Shown piece by piece: positions 45,998 to 54,332 of a stretch of DNA of 64,000 nucleotides (positions are counted from its first letter, which is position 1; each line of letters begins with the position of its first letter). Both the position numbers and the translations under genes were made by a program. The notes beneath the pieces were generated by a model. That model saw only the letters and a list, made by a program, of their open reading frames with translations. It did not search any database and was not told the origin of the DNA. Origin of the DNA: G963667675 sp965197565 (GTDB taxonomy: Bacteria > Chloroflexota > Dehalococcoidia > Lucifugimonadales > UBA3495); contig CBDANK010000004.1 in NCBI GenBank assembly GCA_965197565.1, positions 1,612,001 to 1,676,000 on the forward strand. Reading direction: 5' to 3'.

Positions 45998-46215
45998 GCG
46001 ATGTAAAACCCGATCCCCGGAATCAACATAAAGAACGGGGACAGCGCCAACCCCACTGTCCCGGTCATGCTGCCGACGGCCCAGGACCGTAGGCCCGCTT
46101 GACCCGTGCCCGAGTGATTCGTATCTTCATTCCGGCCCTCGTCAATGTCGTCCAGACAGCCACAGTCCCCGCCCCGGTGAGTTATCTCTGCAGCGGCGGC
46201 AAACGCCAACAGCAC
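45829..46215 (-). CDS. Small predicted membrane protein
   Basis: A 128-aa frame with one or two hydrophobic segments (GTVGLALSPFFMLIPGIGFY then IAWPLGSGLFLGAVL) followed by a strongly basic tail (KKRDSRRKRNRKG). No family recognised. The overlapping frame at 45701-45997 is a competitor. Confidence 0.4.
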   Translation of the reverse strand: MLLAFAAAAEITHRGGDCGCLDDIDEGRNEDTNHSGTGQAGLRSWAVGSMTGTVGLALSPFFMLIPGIGFYIAWPLGSGLFLGAVLRYDKRLQRRKSLLTGRAKPLRKGILQRDPKKRDSRRKRNRKG

Positions 46216-46470
46216 CCTATCCTGCCCACCCGGTTTTGTTCCAATATTCGGGTTTCCGTTCCAACAAGACGAAATCCGCTTGCTGCGGCCCGCAAGGACT
46301 CTCCGGACCCCAAGGGCAAAGGGAACCCTGAATCCTCCTGTGGGGGTAGGTGATGACGACGGAGGACCTGAAATTCAGGGAATTCGGGTTGGCTGAGTCT
46401 GGCCTGCTCCATGGACTCTGCCTGGATGACGGCGGCCGCCAGCGGCCGTTCCTCTTGAAGATCGAAGAAG

Positions 46471-46728
46471 GTGCGCCGCTGGGTACTCCGGCGTATGGAT
46501 ATGTCATGGCTATGGCCAAGGGGTTTCCGCATCCGGCAGCGCCGGGACACTGGGCGTATCCTGGCCGCGGCCTACCGGCGGTATCGGCGGGCGCCGTTGG
46601 CGGAGTTGGCTTGGGCGCTTCAAATCAGCGGCGGGCGACTGCGCCGGCTGCTGCGGGAGAGGCTAGGGCCGAAGTGGAAAGAGAAGATGCCGAAACCGGG
46701 GCCGGTTTTCCCAGGAAACTTCCCATAG
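46471..46728 (+). CDS. Possible small basic HTH-like protein
   Basis: The frame encodes TGRILAAAYRRYRRAPLAEL and AWALQISGGRLRRLLRERLG, which could form a helix-turn-helix. It is inside a longer open frame at 46350-47000 in another register, and the choice is uncertain. No promoter or ribosome site is clear. Confidence 0.3.
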   Translation: MRRWVLRRMDMSWLWPRGFRIRQRRDTGRILAAAYRRYRRAPLAELAWALQISGGRLRRLLRERLGPKWKEKMPKPGPVFPGNFP

Positions 46729-47297
46729 GAGCAACGGAAATGGCTAAAGGCGGACCCATGGCCATGCCCCGGACTGCGCCTGCGGGGCGTTGCTCCAACA
46801 TCTCAATTTCTCAATCAACACCAAAGAAGGCGACGCCACCGGGTCGGCCGGTGGTTGTCTGGCGCAGCTCCCCAGTACGACCAGGACCATGTACCATCGT
46901 CCAGGCGAGGTCCCAATTCCCGAAACCGGCTTCTCCCCAACTGTCCGCAGAATCAAGTCGCCGCTGGCGCTGGAGCCCAATCGCACTGGTTGAGGAGTGA
47001 GACGGGGGGCCGGGGAGTTGTGAGGTTGTCCTCAATCCGACCTTGCCCGCCGGCTTGGGCGCCTCCAGGGCTCATCTAACTCAGGTCCTGGACCTGCTGC
47101 ATCTCGAGCCAGGGGCGCAAGCGTGATTCTTACCCGCGGCGGCCCCATTGAGAGGGACCGGAGTTGGGAATCAACGTTTTGCGGTCTCTGTGCAGACTAC
47201 CATCGGACTGGCAAGGAGGGTGGTTGGAGGAACATGCCCTCAGACGGTCAAATTGAACGGTTCGATTCTTCTCAGGTGGGCCAGAGTGTACCGTACT
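46729..47297. other. Spacer, no gene seen
   Basis: About 570 bp with open frames in several registers that I take to be GC-bias artefacts. Confidence 0.45.
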
Positions 47298-47433
47298 GAG
47301 CCTGTCTCACAAGTATTTTGGTTAACGAAAAGAGCAACTTCATCTGCTATAGTACACTATATCAATCAAGCTATATCGCTAATTGGGATATACATCGAAT
47401 ATCGTAAATTGCCCTGAGTTCTGAGACAGACTC
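47298..47433. repeat. 136-bp MITE-like element with IS1182-type ends
   Basis: Ends GAGCCTGTCTCA (47298-47309) and TGAGACAGACTC (47422-47433) match at 11 of 12 positions and match the ends of the IS1182 element at 24368-26021. The inside is AT-rich and codes for nothing. It could be a non-autonomous derivative moved by that transposase. Confidence 0.6.
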
Positions 47434-47757
47434 TACTGCGAACATTTCGGTGAGAGATCCGAATATGAGGAGCCGGGCAGCCGACCCCGCGTAGGTCTCC
47501 ACAAGCCTCCGGCCCGCCGAAGACCACGCATGAACCTCAACTTGAAGGGGGACTCATGCGACGCTCGCCGTAGAAACCCGCATACTGAGGCTAGTGACTA
47601 TCGCGTACTTCCCGGTGAATCCATGCTGCACTCTCAGACGTTCGTAGATCAGCTTGGCCATGTGGCGTTGCTTCAGGGTCACAAGCCCTGGCGGGAGGTA
47701 GAGTGGCAGAGGGGGCTCAGATTACCGAGGCAGCGGACGGTGAGTGGTATGACTCGG
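47434..47757. other. Spacer, no gene seen
   Basis: About 320 bp following the MITE-like element. No supported gene; it should hold the 3' end of the wHTH transcript. Confidence 0.45.
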
Positions 47758-48069
47758 CTATCGAAAGGGCATGTTCAGGGCGCGTTCGAGGTTGCCGAGG
47801 TACTCGGTGAAGGCTCGGCGGCCCTCGGGCGTCGCCTCCACCCATGTGCGGGGTTTTGTCTCAAGGAATTCTTTGGTGGTGTTGACGTATCCGGCATATT
47901 GCAGCTTGCGCAGGTGGATGGTGAGATTGCCTCCGGTCAGGCCCAACGTCTTTTGGATAAAGCCATAGGCCACGCGGTCCGAGTCGGACCGGGACACCAG
48001 CAGCGTCATGATGCGCAGCCGTGTGGACTGATGGATCGTCTCATTGAGGACGATCGGTTCCTCATTCAT
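47758..48069 (-). CDS. Winged-helix transcriptional regulator
   Basis: A 103-aa protein: NETIHQSTRLRIMTLLVSRS, then GFIQKTLGLTGGNLTIHLRK as the recognition helix, and TWVEATPEGRRAFTEYLGNL. This is the MarR/ArsR-like one-domain regulator that often controls a partner membrane protein. ATG 48069 overlaps the TGA of the upstream membrane-protein gene (ATGA), so the two are translationally coupled. Confidence 0.82.
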   Translation of the reverse strand: MNEEPIVLNETIHQSTRLRIMTLLVSRSDSDRVAYGFIQKTLGLTGGNLTIHLRKLQYAGYVNTTKEFLETKPRTWVEATPEGRRAFTEYLGNLERALNMPFR

Positions 48070-48773
48070 GCCACACGGCTCTTGCGAATCCATACCCATG
48101 CGACGGCCACGACGGCAAGTATGAGCACTGCCGACACCACGGACGCGGCGTCGCCGGCAAAGTGCGTGGGCAGGTAGTAGGAAGCGGCGATGCCAAGACC
48201 TACCAGGGCAATGGCCAAGTGGTGCATGATGCCGAACAGAATGTACCCCAGCGCAACTATGCCGACGGCGACTCCGCTGATGGCGATGGGGTCGGCGTCG
48301 GCGGCCCACAAGCCGGACGCTGTGGGAATGATGAAAGAGGCCGCGACCACGGTCATCCAGAAGCCGAAGACCCGGAGACCTGCCGCTGTAGCGGAGGGTC
48401 CGCTTGCGTTCTGCTTGCTGGCGTGGTAGCCGATGAGCGAGCTCCCAATCATGCCTGGGATTCCCAGGCCGAACCACAGGGGGCCGGGATACCATGGGTA
48501 GTCGGTGGCAAACACAGGCGCCAATGTTTCGATGGCGTACATGGAAAGGTACCCCACCGCTACGATGGCGCCCCACAGCAGCATGATGTTGGTCCAGCCC
48601 GCCACGTACATGGAGCTGCGGGACCTGTCCAAGGTCGCGTGTATTGACGTCCACCCCTGCTCCGGGGTGATCTGCTGCCCTTCGCTGTCTCGGTCCTGCA
48701 TGCCGATCCTCAATGTAGTGTTATAAAGTAGTTTTCTATATAAACTAATAACCGGAGACTTGTCAAGGGGCAA
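48066..48773 (-). CDS. Multi-pass membrane protein of unknown function
   Basis: A protein of 235 aa with about six hydrophobic segments after an N-terminal soluble part (for example NIMLLWGAIVAVGYLSMYAI and ILFGIMHHLAIALVGLGIAA). The true start may be M-Q-D-R-D, about 24 residues in. It is coupled to the winged-helix regulator that follows, as in pairs where the membrane protein is the regulated or sensing partner. Family unknown. Confidence 0.7.
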   Translation of the reverse strand: MPLDKSPVISLYRKLLYNTTLRIGMQDRDSEGQQITPEQGWTSIHATLDRSRSSMYVAGWTNIMLLWGAIVAVGYLSMYAIETLAPVFATDYPWYPGPLWFGLGIPGMIGSSLIGYHASKQNASGPSATAAGLRVFGFWMTVVAASFIIPTASGLWAADADPIAISGVAVGIVALGYILFGIMHHLAIALVGLGIAASYYLPTHFAGDAASVVSAVLILAVVAVAWVWIRKSRVA

Positions 48774-48827
48774 ATTCCTGTTTGGGAGGTGCAGTTGGCG
48801 GTCGGGAGCGGGATGATCGCCCGGAGG

Positions 48828-49100
48828 GGTTCCGTTTGCTTTCAGGTTACGAGGCCCGGTAAATCCGGCTTGTCAGTTCGGGAGAGTCGAGCGATACCCC
48901 AGGGCTATCGCATTTGAAAAATTTGGGGTGTTACCAAGCGATGAGGCAAGAGGATTGGCCTCCAAATCCCTAGTTTTCCTCTGCAAAACCGCAGCGATTG
49001 CCCTGGACGGAAGCAATTCAGGGTTATAAATATGGTTCAATCCTGCCCGGAAAATCCAAATGCGATAGCCCTGAGCGATACCCTATAAGCAAACAGAACC
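48828..49100. repeat. 273-bp non-coding element of the cassette family
   Basis: The left end GGTTCCGTTTGCTTTCAGG and the right end CCCTATAAGCAAACAGAACC are the cassette ends. Inside, a perfect 17-bp inverted repeat (CAGGGCTATCGCATTTG at 48900-48916, complement at 49057-49073) forms a second arm. There is no gene. The flanks (CCCGGAGG and GGCCGAAG) are not duplicated, so it is old or recombined. Confidence 0.6.
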
Positions 49101-49189
49101 GGCCGAAGCACTACAACGAAGAATGGAATTGTCAGCCTATGCATCAAGAATGCAACACCAAGTGAGGTGGACAGATATACGGGTTTCCG

Positions 49190-49593
49190 TTGTTCACCTG
49201 TTCTTGCCATTGGCTTCAGATAGACCGTATGTCGAAAGGCCATGTCTTGACGCTGCACTATAAGACAAACAAAGGCAAGTTCGAATTTACGGTTACTACA
49301 GAGGAACACAGTTTCGTATTCAGGAATCTCTCCACAGGGAAGTACAGCGCTCAGTTCGGGAGCAGTCCTGAGATAGAAATTACCAGCATGTGGTTATGGG
49401 CCAACTCAAGCCCGGTAAGAAGGGGATTACAGGCCCAGGGCATTTGGGACATGCATTCCCTCGGATCGACCCGGAAGAGGTCCATCTATTCAATCGATTA
49501 GAGCTTCAAAGGATCGAGGGTAGTTCTTCGGAGACGATAGAGAAGTTCAACCGCAGAATGAACGCTATATGGGTCTATTTTGAGGTTGTTTAA
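49190..49593 (+). pseudogene. Hypothetical protein with frameshift
   Basis: Two frames seem to form one protein: SKGHVLTLHYKTNKGKFEFT, FVFRNLSTGKYSAQFGSSPE then, after a shift near 49390, LKPGKKGITGPGHLGHAFPR and LQRIEGSSSETIEKFNRRMN. No family recognised. It may be degraded, since it lies between a cassette relic and an ISNCY element. Confidence 0.35.
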
Positions 49594-49940
49594 ATTCCTA
49601 ATCACCTCGGTCCATGTCGGTGTTTCCCCAATGTACAGAGGCTCCGCCAATGTTGACCTAGACAAGAGTAAGCCGAAGTTTGACCCGAAAGGGCCACTCC
49701 ATGTCGCAAGCGTGGATACCTGGGAAGCGGCGGAACCGGGGGCGTCTATGCAACTAGCCCTGCTGAGTCAAGTACGGGGCGAGATGACTTCTTGCGTTGC
49801 CCTGCCTCGTCGCGCCATAATGCTTGTGCTGAGGGTCTTCGGTAGGCTCACAGGCTTCCAAGCCACATCTCGAAGACCATTTGTAATCGGGGGAGGTAAA
49901 TTGGACCACGCAGGCGGATTGACCGACTGACAATCGGCTG
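49594..49940. other. Spacer, no gene seen
   Basis: About 350 bp, with one weak frame (49580-49930) that I do not support. Confidence 0.45.
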
Positions 49941-51586
49941 TCGAAGTTCAGGATAAATGTCCGGTTAAGTGTTCAGCATAAATGTCCTTTGCTTAATCTG
50001 CGATGGTATCAGATGCTGGTGCCGGAGGAGTTGCTGGGGTTCGCCGCGTCGGCGGACTCTCGGCGTCGATGTATCTCCTTACCGTCTCTCTGTGGATTCC
50101 CAACTCCCTCGCCATCCGTCGAATGGACATCCCCTGAAGCTTGGCCTGCTGCACCGCCTTCCATCTCTCTTGCTGGAGAAACGTCGGCTTCCGCGGCGAT
50201 GCGATGACCCGCAACCAGGCTACGTCCGGATCGTCGATTGCCGCAGCGTGAGCATCTACTTCTTGATCCGGCCTTGCGCCCGGCAGTGCGAGAGCTGCAA
50301 CCGAAGGTTTTGACGCGAGTTCGGGATCGGAGGGCGGGATGGTGGCGGCTGGAGAAGTCCCGTTGCGGCTTCGGAGAGATGCCGGACTGGGCGGTGCTTC
50401 CTGGGACGCAATGATGCGTCCCTCGTGCTGTAGCGACAGCCGGCCGTCCAGCCCCTCCAGCACCACCACAACTGCTCCGGCGTAGTTGCGGCGTTCCTGA
50501 GTGGGCAGCAGCTGCAGGGTGTGCCTGTAATACTTCACGGTGTTGTCCCGCGCTACTCTCCTGCGATGCTTGAAACACAGGATATGCCCCAAGCGCGACT
50601 CCGGACCCATGGGCCGGAATGCCGGCTCGGGACACTGGGCCGGAACCCCGAAACGCCGGTTGAAGCGGTGCAGGAACTGCTGCAAGACGGCCTTGGCCTG
50701 TTCAACGGTGGTAGCACCCGCAAGCCGGAGCTCCGTGATCAACCGGTCCTGGAAGGTTCCCGCCGTCCGCTCCACCCGCCCCTTTGCCTGGGGTGATAGT
50801 GCGAAAATCAATTGTGTCCCCAGTTCCTCCATGGCCCGGCCGAACTGGGTTGGGGTCCCGGTGGGCTGATATTCCGAACGGTGTTTGAAGACAGCGTGCC
50901 GGTCGGTGTACAGGGCGAGAGGAATACCGCGGCGCCGGAGCAGTCCCTGCATCAGCAGGAAGTAACTGCTGGTATCCTCATGATCGCAAAAGAGGGCGTT
51001 GAGCACACAGCCGGTGGCATCGTCCACGGCGAACAGTATCGTGAACTGAGGTCCGTCGTCGCCCAGCCACCGGTGATAACTGCCATCCATCTGAATCAGC
51101 ATGCCCTCCCGGGGCATCCGCTGCCGGCGCACCCGGTGCTTGGGCGGGCGCCTTCGCCGCGGACTGCTGAGCCCGGCGTTGACCAGGATGCGCCGCAGCG
51201 TAGTCCGGCCCATGTCGAGGCCCTCGCGTTCACTGAGCAACTCTGAGAGATGGGTGTGGTTGGCTCCCTCGTACACCGTGCGAACCAGGTGAACCACCCT
51301 GCTCCTGGTCGTCTCGGGAATAGCGTTAGCCGGCTTGCGGCCCCGATGGCCGTGGGCAAGGGATGCAGCGCCCTTCTCCCGGTAAGCCGCCAGGATGCGC
51401 CTGGTGTGGCGCGGGCTGACTCCCATCAGTTCAGCCGCCTGATCCAGGGAAATGTGCTCGGTGAGAAAGCTGTTCAGAACCTGGAGTCTCGTCTGTTCTT
51501 TGGGATTCAAAGTCACATTCTCCATGGCGTGAATGTGACATTTATGCTGGCCAGTTAGCGAGGACGTTTTCGCTGGACATCAACAA
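49941..51586 (-). mobile_element. ISNCY-type element
   Basis: Both ends carry paired GGACATTTATGCTG / GGACATTTATCCTG-like motifs pointing inward (about 49941-49987 and 51537-51586), so I set approximate borders there. The single gene is the transposase at 49993-51525. A 50-nt sequence like its right end (42 of 50 identical) recurs at 54034-54083 inside the neighbouring IS21 element. Confidence 0.65.
49993..51525 (-). CDS. ISNCY-family transposase
   Basis: A 510-aa DDE transposase. The N-terminus is a helix-turn-helix (LNSFLTEHISLDQAAELMGV). The core has MLIQMDGSYHRWLGDDGPQF with the first Asp, IPLALYTDRHAVFKH with the second, and QAKGRVERTAGTFQDRLITE with the Glu. The C-terminus has a second helix-turn-helix (MSIRRMARELGIHRETVRRY), as usual in this group. 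Full length and apparently intact. Confidence 0.88.
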   Translation of the reverse strand: MENVTLNPKEQTRLQVLNSFLTEHISLDQAAELMGVSPRHTRRILAAYREKGAASLAHGHRGRKPANAIPETTRSRVVHLVRTVYEGANHTHLSELLSEREGLDMGRTTLRRILVNAGLSSPRRRRPPKHRVRRQRMPREGMLIQMDGSYHRWLGDDGPQFTILFAVDDATGCVLNALFCDHEDTSSYFLLMQGLLRRRGIPLALYTDRHAVFKHRSEYQPTGTPTQFGRAMEELGTQLIFALSPQAKGRVERTAGTFQDRLITELRLAGATTVEQAKAVLQQFLHRFNRRFGVPAQCPEPAFRPMGPESRLGHILCFKHRRRVARDNTVKYYRHTLQLLPTQERRNYAGAVVVVLEGLDGRLSLQHEGRIIASQEAPPSPASLRSRNGTSPAATIPPSDPELASKPSVAALALPGARPDQEVDAHAAAIDDPDVAWLRVIASPRKPTFLQQERWKAVQQAKLQGMSIRRMARELGIHRETVRRYIDAESPPTRRTPATPPAPASDTIAD

Positions 51587-51658
51587 TTCGGCGGTTGAAA
51601 AGTGTACCGCCTTCCGCCATCCATAGGGGCATTCTAGACCCCATGGATGGTGCCAGGG

Positions 51659-53174
51659 ATGTACCAAGTGGAATCGTATCTGCGGGTCCGCAGGGCGGTG
51701 ATGGTGGAGGGGATGAGCATCCGGGAGGCCTCTCGGGTGTTCGGGCTGCACCGGGACACTGTAGGGAAGATGCTGGCCTACTCCGTCCCTCCGGGCTACC
51801 GGAGGCAGACTACGCCCCGGCGCCCCAACCCTTCGACAAGCTCAGGAGGAGCGATTTACGGGCGTAATCGACCAGATCCTCGAAGACGACCACCAGGTTC
51901 CCAGGAAACAGCGCCACACAGCCAAACGCATCTACGAGCGTCTCAGGGACGAGTACGGGTTCGACGGCCAGTACACCATCGTCAAGGACTATGTCAGAGA
52001 GCGCCGCCGCCAATCGCGGGAGATGTTCGTGCCGTTGTCCCATCCGCCGGGCCAGGCCCAGTGCGACTTCGGCGAGGCCCTGGTGGTGATCGGCGGCGTG
52101 GATCAAAAGGCCCACTTCTTAGTCCTGGACCTTCCCCACAGCGACGGCTGCTTGGTGAAGGCTTACCCGGCGGAGACCACCGAGGCATTCCTGGATGGAC
52201 ATGTCTCGGCCTTCGCCTTCCTGGGCGGGGTCCCCCGGAGCATCCTCTACGACAATACCAGGCTGGCAGTGGCGAAGATCCTGGGGTATGGCCGGCGCAA
52301 GCGCACCAGGGTATTCACCGAACTCCAGTCCCACTACCTCTTCGAGGACCGGTTCGGCCGTCCCGGCAAGGGCAATGACAAGGGAAAGGTGGAGGGGATG
52401 GTGGGCTAGATACGGCGCAACTTCCTGGTGCCGGTACCGTCCTTTGACAGCTTCGATGCCCTGAATGTTCACCTGGAACAGCGTTGCCTGGAGCGGATGG
52501 ATGCCAGGCTGCGGGGGCATTCGGAGAGCATCGGTCAGCGGATGGAGCGGGACCTGGATGGCTTGATGCCGTTGCCCGCGGTGGCCTACGACGCCTGCGA
52601 AAAGCAGGCTGGCCGGGTGAGCTCACTGTCCCTGGTCCGGTACCGCACCAACGACTACTCGGTGCCGGTGTCCGTAGGCCACCGGGAGGTGCTGGTGAGG
52701 GGCTACGTGGACCAGGTGGTGATCAGCTGCGGGTCTGAGGTCATCGCCCGGCATCCGCGCTCCTAGCAGCGGGACGACTTCGTCTACGACCCCATCCACT
52801 ACCTGCCCCTGCTGGAGCAGAAGACGGCGGCTCTGGACCAGGCCGCGCCCCTGCAGGGATGGGACCTGCCCGAGGAGATGAACACGCTGCGCCGCCTGCT
52901 GGAGTCCCGCATGGGACCAAGGGGCAAGCGGGAGTTCGTTCAGGTTCTCAGGTTGCTGGAGCACTTCTCCCACCAGGAGGTGCTAGCCGCGGTCCGGGAC
53001 GCCATCCGGCTGGGGGCACTGAGCTTCGACGCGGTGAAGCACCTGGTGCTGTGCCGGATGGAGGGCAGGCCGCCCCGGCTGGACCTGGAGTTGTACCCCT
53101 ATCTGCCCCGGGTGCGGGTCAGCGCCACCTCCGCCGGGGACTACATGACGTTGCTGTCGGGGAGGGCGGCATGA
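51659..53174 (+). pseudogene. istA: IS21 transposase istA with frameshift and two amber stops
   Basis: ATG 51659 opens MYQVESYLRVRRAVMVEGMS. A 25-bp insert at about 51828-51852 (CCCTTCGACAAGCTCAGGAG repeat) breaks the frame near codon 60. The rest is open from GVIDQILEDDHQVPRKQRHT through QAQCDFGEALVVIGGVDQKA to the end at 53174, except for TAG at 52407-52409 (GMVG*IRRNFLVP) and at about 52764-52766 (RHPRS*QRDDFVYDP). Both replace the Tyr expected there. The catalytic DDE region is present. Confidence 0.8.
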
Positions 53175-53953
53175 GCAACCGTTCCACGCTGCTTCTGGAA
53201 CACCATCTGAAGGAACTGAAGCTGCCCAGCTTCCTCAGGGAATATGGGAAGATGGCGGCCCAGTGCGCCGCCGAGGGTGTGGACCACCCGGAGTACCTGC
53301 TGCGCCTGGCCGAACTTGAGCTCATAGACCGGAACCAGCGCATGGTGCAGCGGCGGGTCCGGGCGGCCCGCTTCCCGGCCGTAAAGAGCCTGGACACCTT
53401 CGACTTCCCGGCCATCCCCTCGGTGAACAAGCAACTGGTGATGCAACCGGCCCGGTGTGAATACATCGAACGCCGGGAGAAGGTCATCGCCGTCGGCAAC
53501 AGCGGCGCCGGCAAGACCCACATGGCCCTGGGACTGGGCCTGGCCGCCTGCCAGCGGGGAATGCCGGTGGGGTTCACCACCGCCGCCGGCCTGGTCCACG
53601 AAATGATGGAGGCCAGGGATGAGAGACGGCTGCTCAACCCGCGGAGACAACTGTCCCGGCTCAAGCTACTGATTATCGACGAGCTGGGCTTCGTGCCATT
53701 GTCCCGCACCGGGGCCGAACTGCTCTTTGAGGTCTTCAGCCAGCGCTACGAGCGGGGCTCCATCCTGGTGACCGCCAACCTCCCCTTCGACGAGTGGACC
53801 GAGGTGTTCGGATCGGAGCGCCTCACCGGCGCGTTGCTGGACCGTCTCACCCACCACGTCCACATCCTGGAGATGAACGGTGAGAGCTACCGCCTCAAGC
53901 ACAGCAGGGAAACCGCCGCCTCTCAAGCTCCGGACGATACGGACGACGGGTAG
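53171..53953 (+). CDS. istB: IS21 helper ATPase IstB
   Basis: An AAA+ ATPase that helps IstA in target choice. Residues 100-125 hold the Walker A VGNSGAGKTHMALGLGLAAC. Walker B is LKLLIIDELGFVPLS. Also ANLPFDEWTEVFGSERLTGA and LLDRLTHHVHILEMNGESYR. The 260-aa length is normal, and the start overlaps the istA stop (ATGA). No defect is visible, so it could still serve an intact istA elsewhere. Confidence 0.93.
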   Translation: MSNRSTLLLEHHLKELKLPSFLREYGKMAAQCAAEGVDHPEYLLRLAELELIDRNQRMVQRRVRAARFPAVKSLDTFDFPAIPSVNKQLVMQPARCEYIERREKVIAVGNSGAGKTHMALGLGLAACQRGMPVGFTTAAGLVHEMMEARDERRLLNPRRQLSRLKLLIIDELGFVPLSRTGAELLFEVFSQRYERGSILVTANLPFDEWTEVFGSERLTGALLDRLTHHVHILEMNGESYRLKHSRETAASQAPDDTDDG

Positions 53954-54332
53954 GTCGCACCAGAAACCGTCCTCCTCCTGACCTGTCTACTACACACCTG
54001 TCTGTGTCACGTTCCTCCTCAACAACTGCCACGGACATTTATGCTGGACAGTTGGCCAGGACATTTCTGCTGAACGTCAACAACCGGAGGTGGTACACTT
54101 TTGCTCCGCCCCAATGGCCCAACATCACGCCGCCCTTGTATCTTAGCTTGGAGGTGGATAGTTTTCTTTCTCAGGTGTGCGGGGTGCGGCAGACCGGCCC
54201 GCCCTGGGTCATAGAAGACCGTTGTCAAGCTTGGGTCGCCGCACCCTTTTCAGAACAGAGCCCGCACAGTTGCCTGGGTCAACCAAGCCCGCATCTGGCA
54301 AGGACGGGCCGACGGTTCGCAGGGAGGTTCTG

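Larger units (their letters stand above)
51596..54104 (+). mobile_element. IS21-family element with broken istA
   Basis: The ends match at 13 of 16 positions: TGAAAAGTGTACCGCC at 51596-51611 and GGTGGTACACTTTTGC at 54089-54104. Inside are istA (broken) and istB in the usual overlapping order. A hairpin (CCATCCATAGGGG with CCCCATGGATGG) lies between the left end and istA, as in the other IS21 fragment at 44381-44452. Confidence 0.75.

Noticed and set aside
46350..47000. 216-aa plus-strand frame
   Set aside because: It has no family features, is rich in Ala/Pro/Arg from GC bias and overlaps a more helix-like short frame; I kept only the latter at low confidence.
47530..48177. Plus-strand frame of 215 aa opposite the winged-helix gene
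   Set aside because: It is antisense to two well-supported minus-strand genes and matches nothing.
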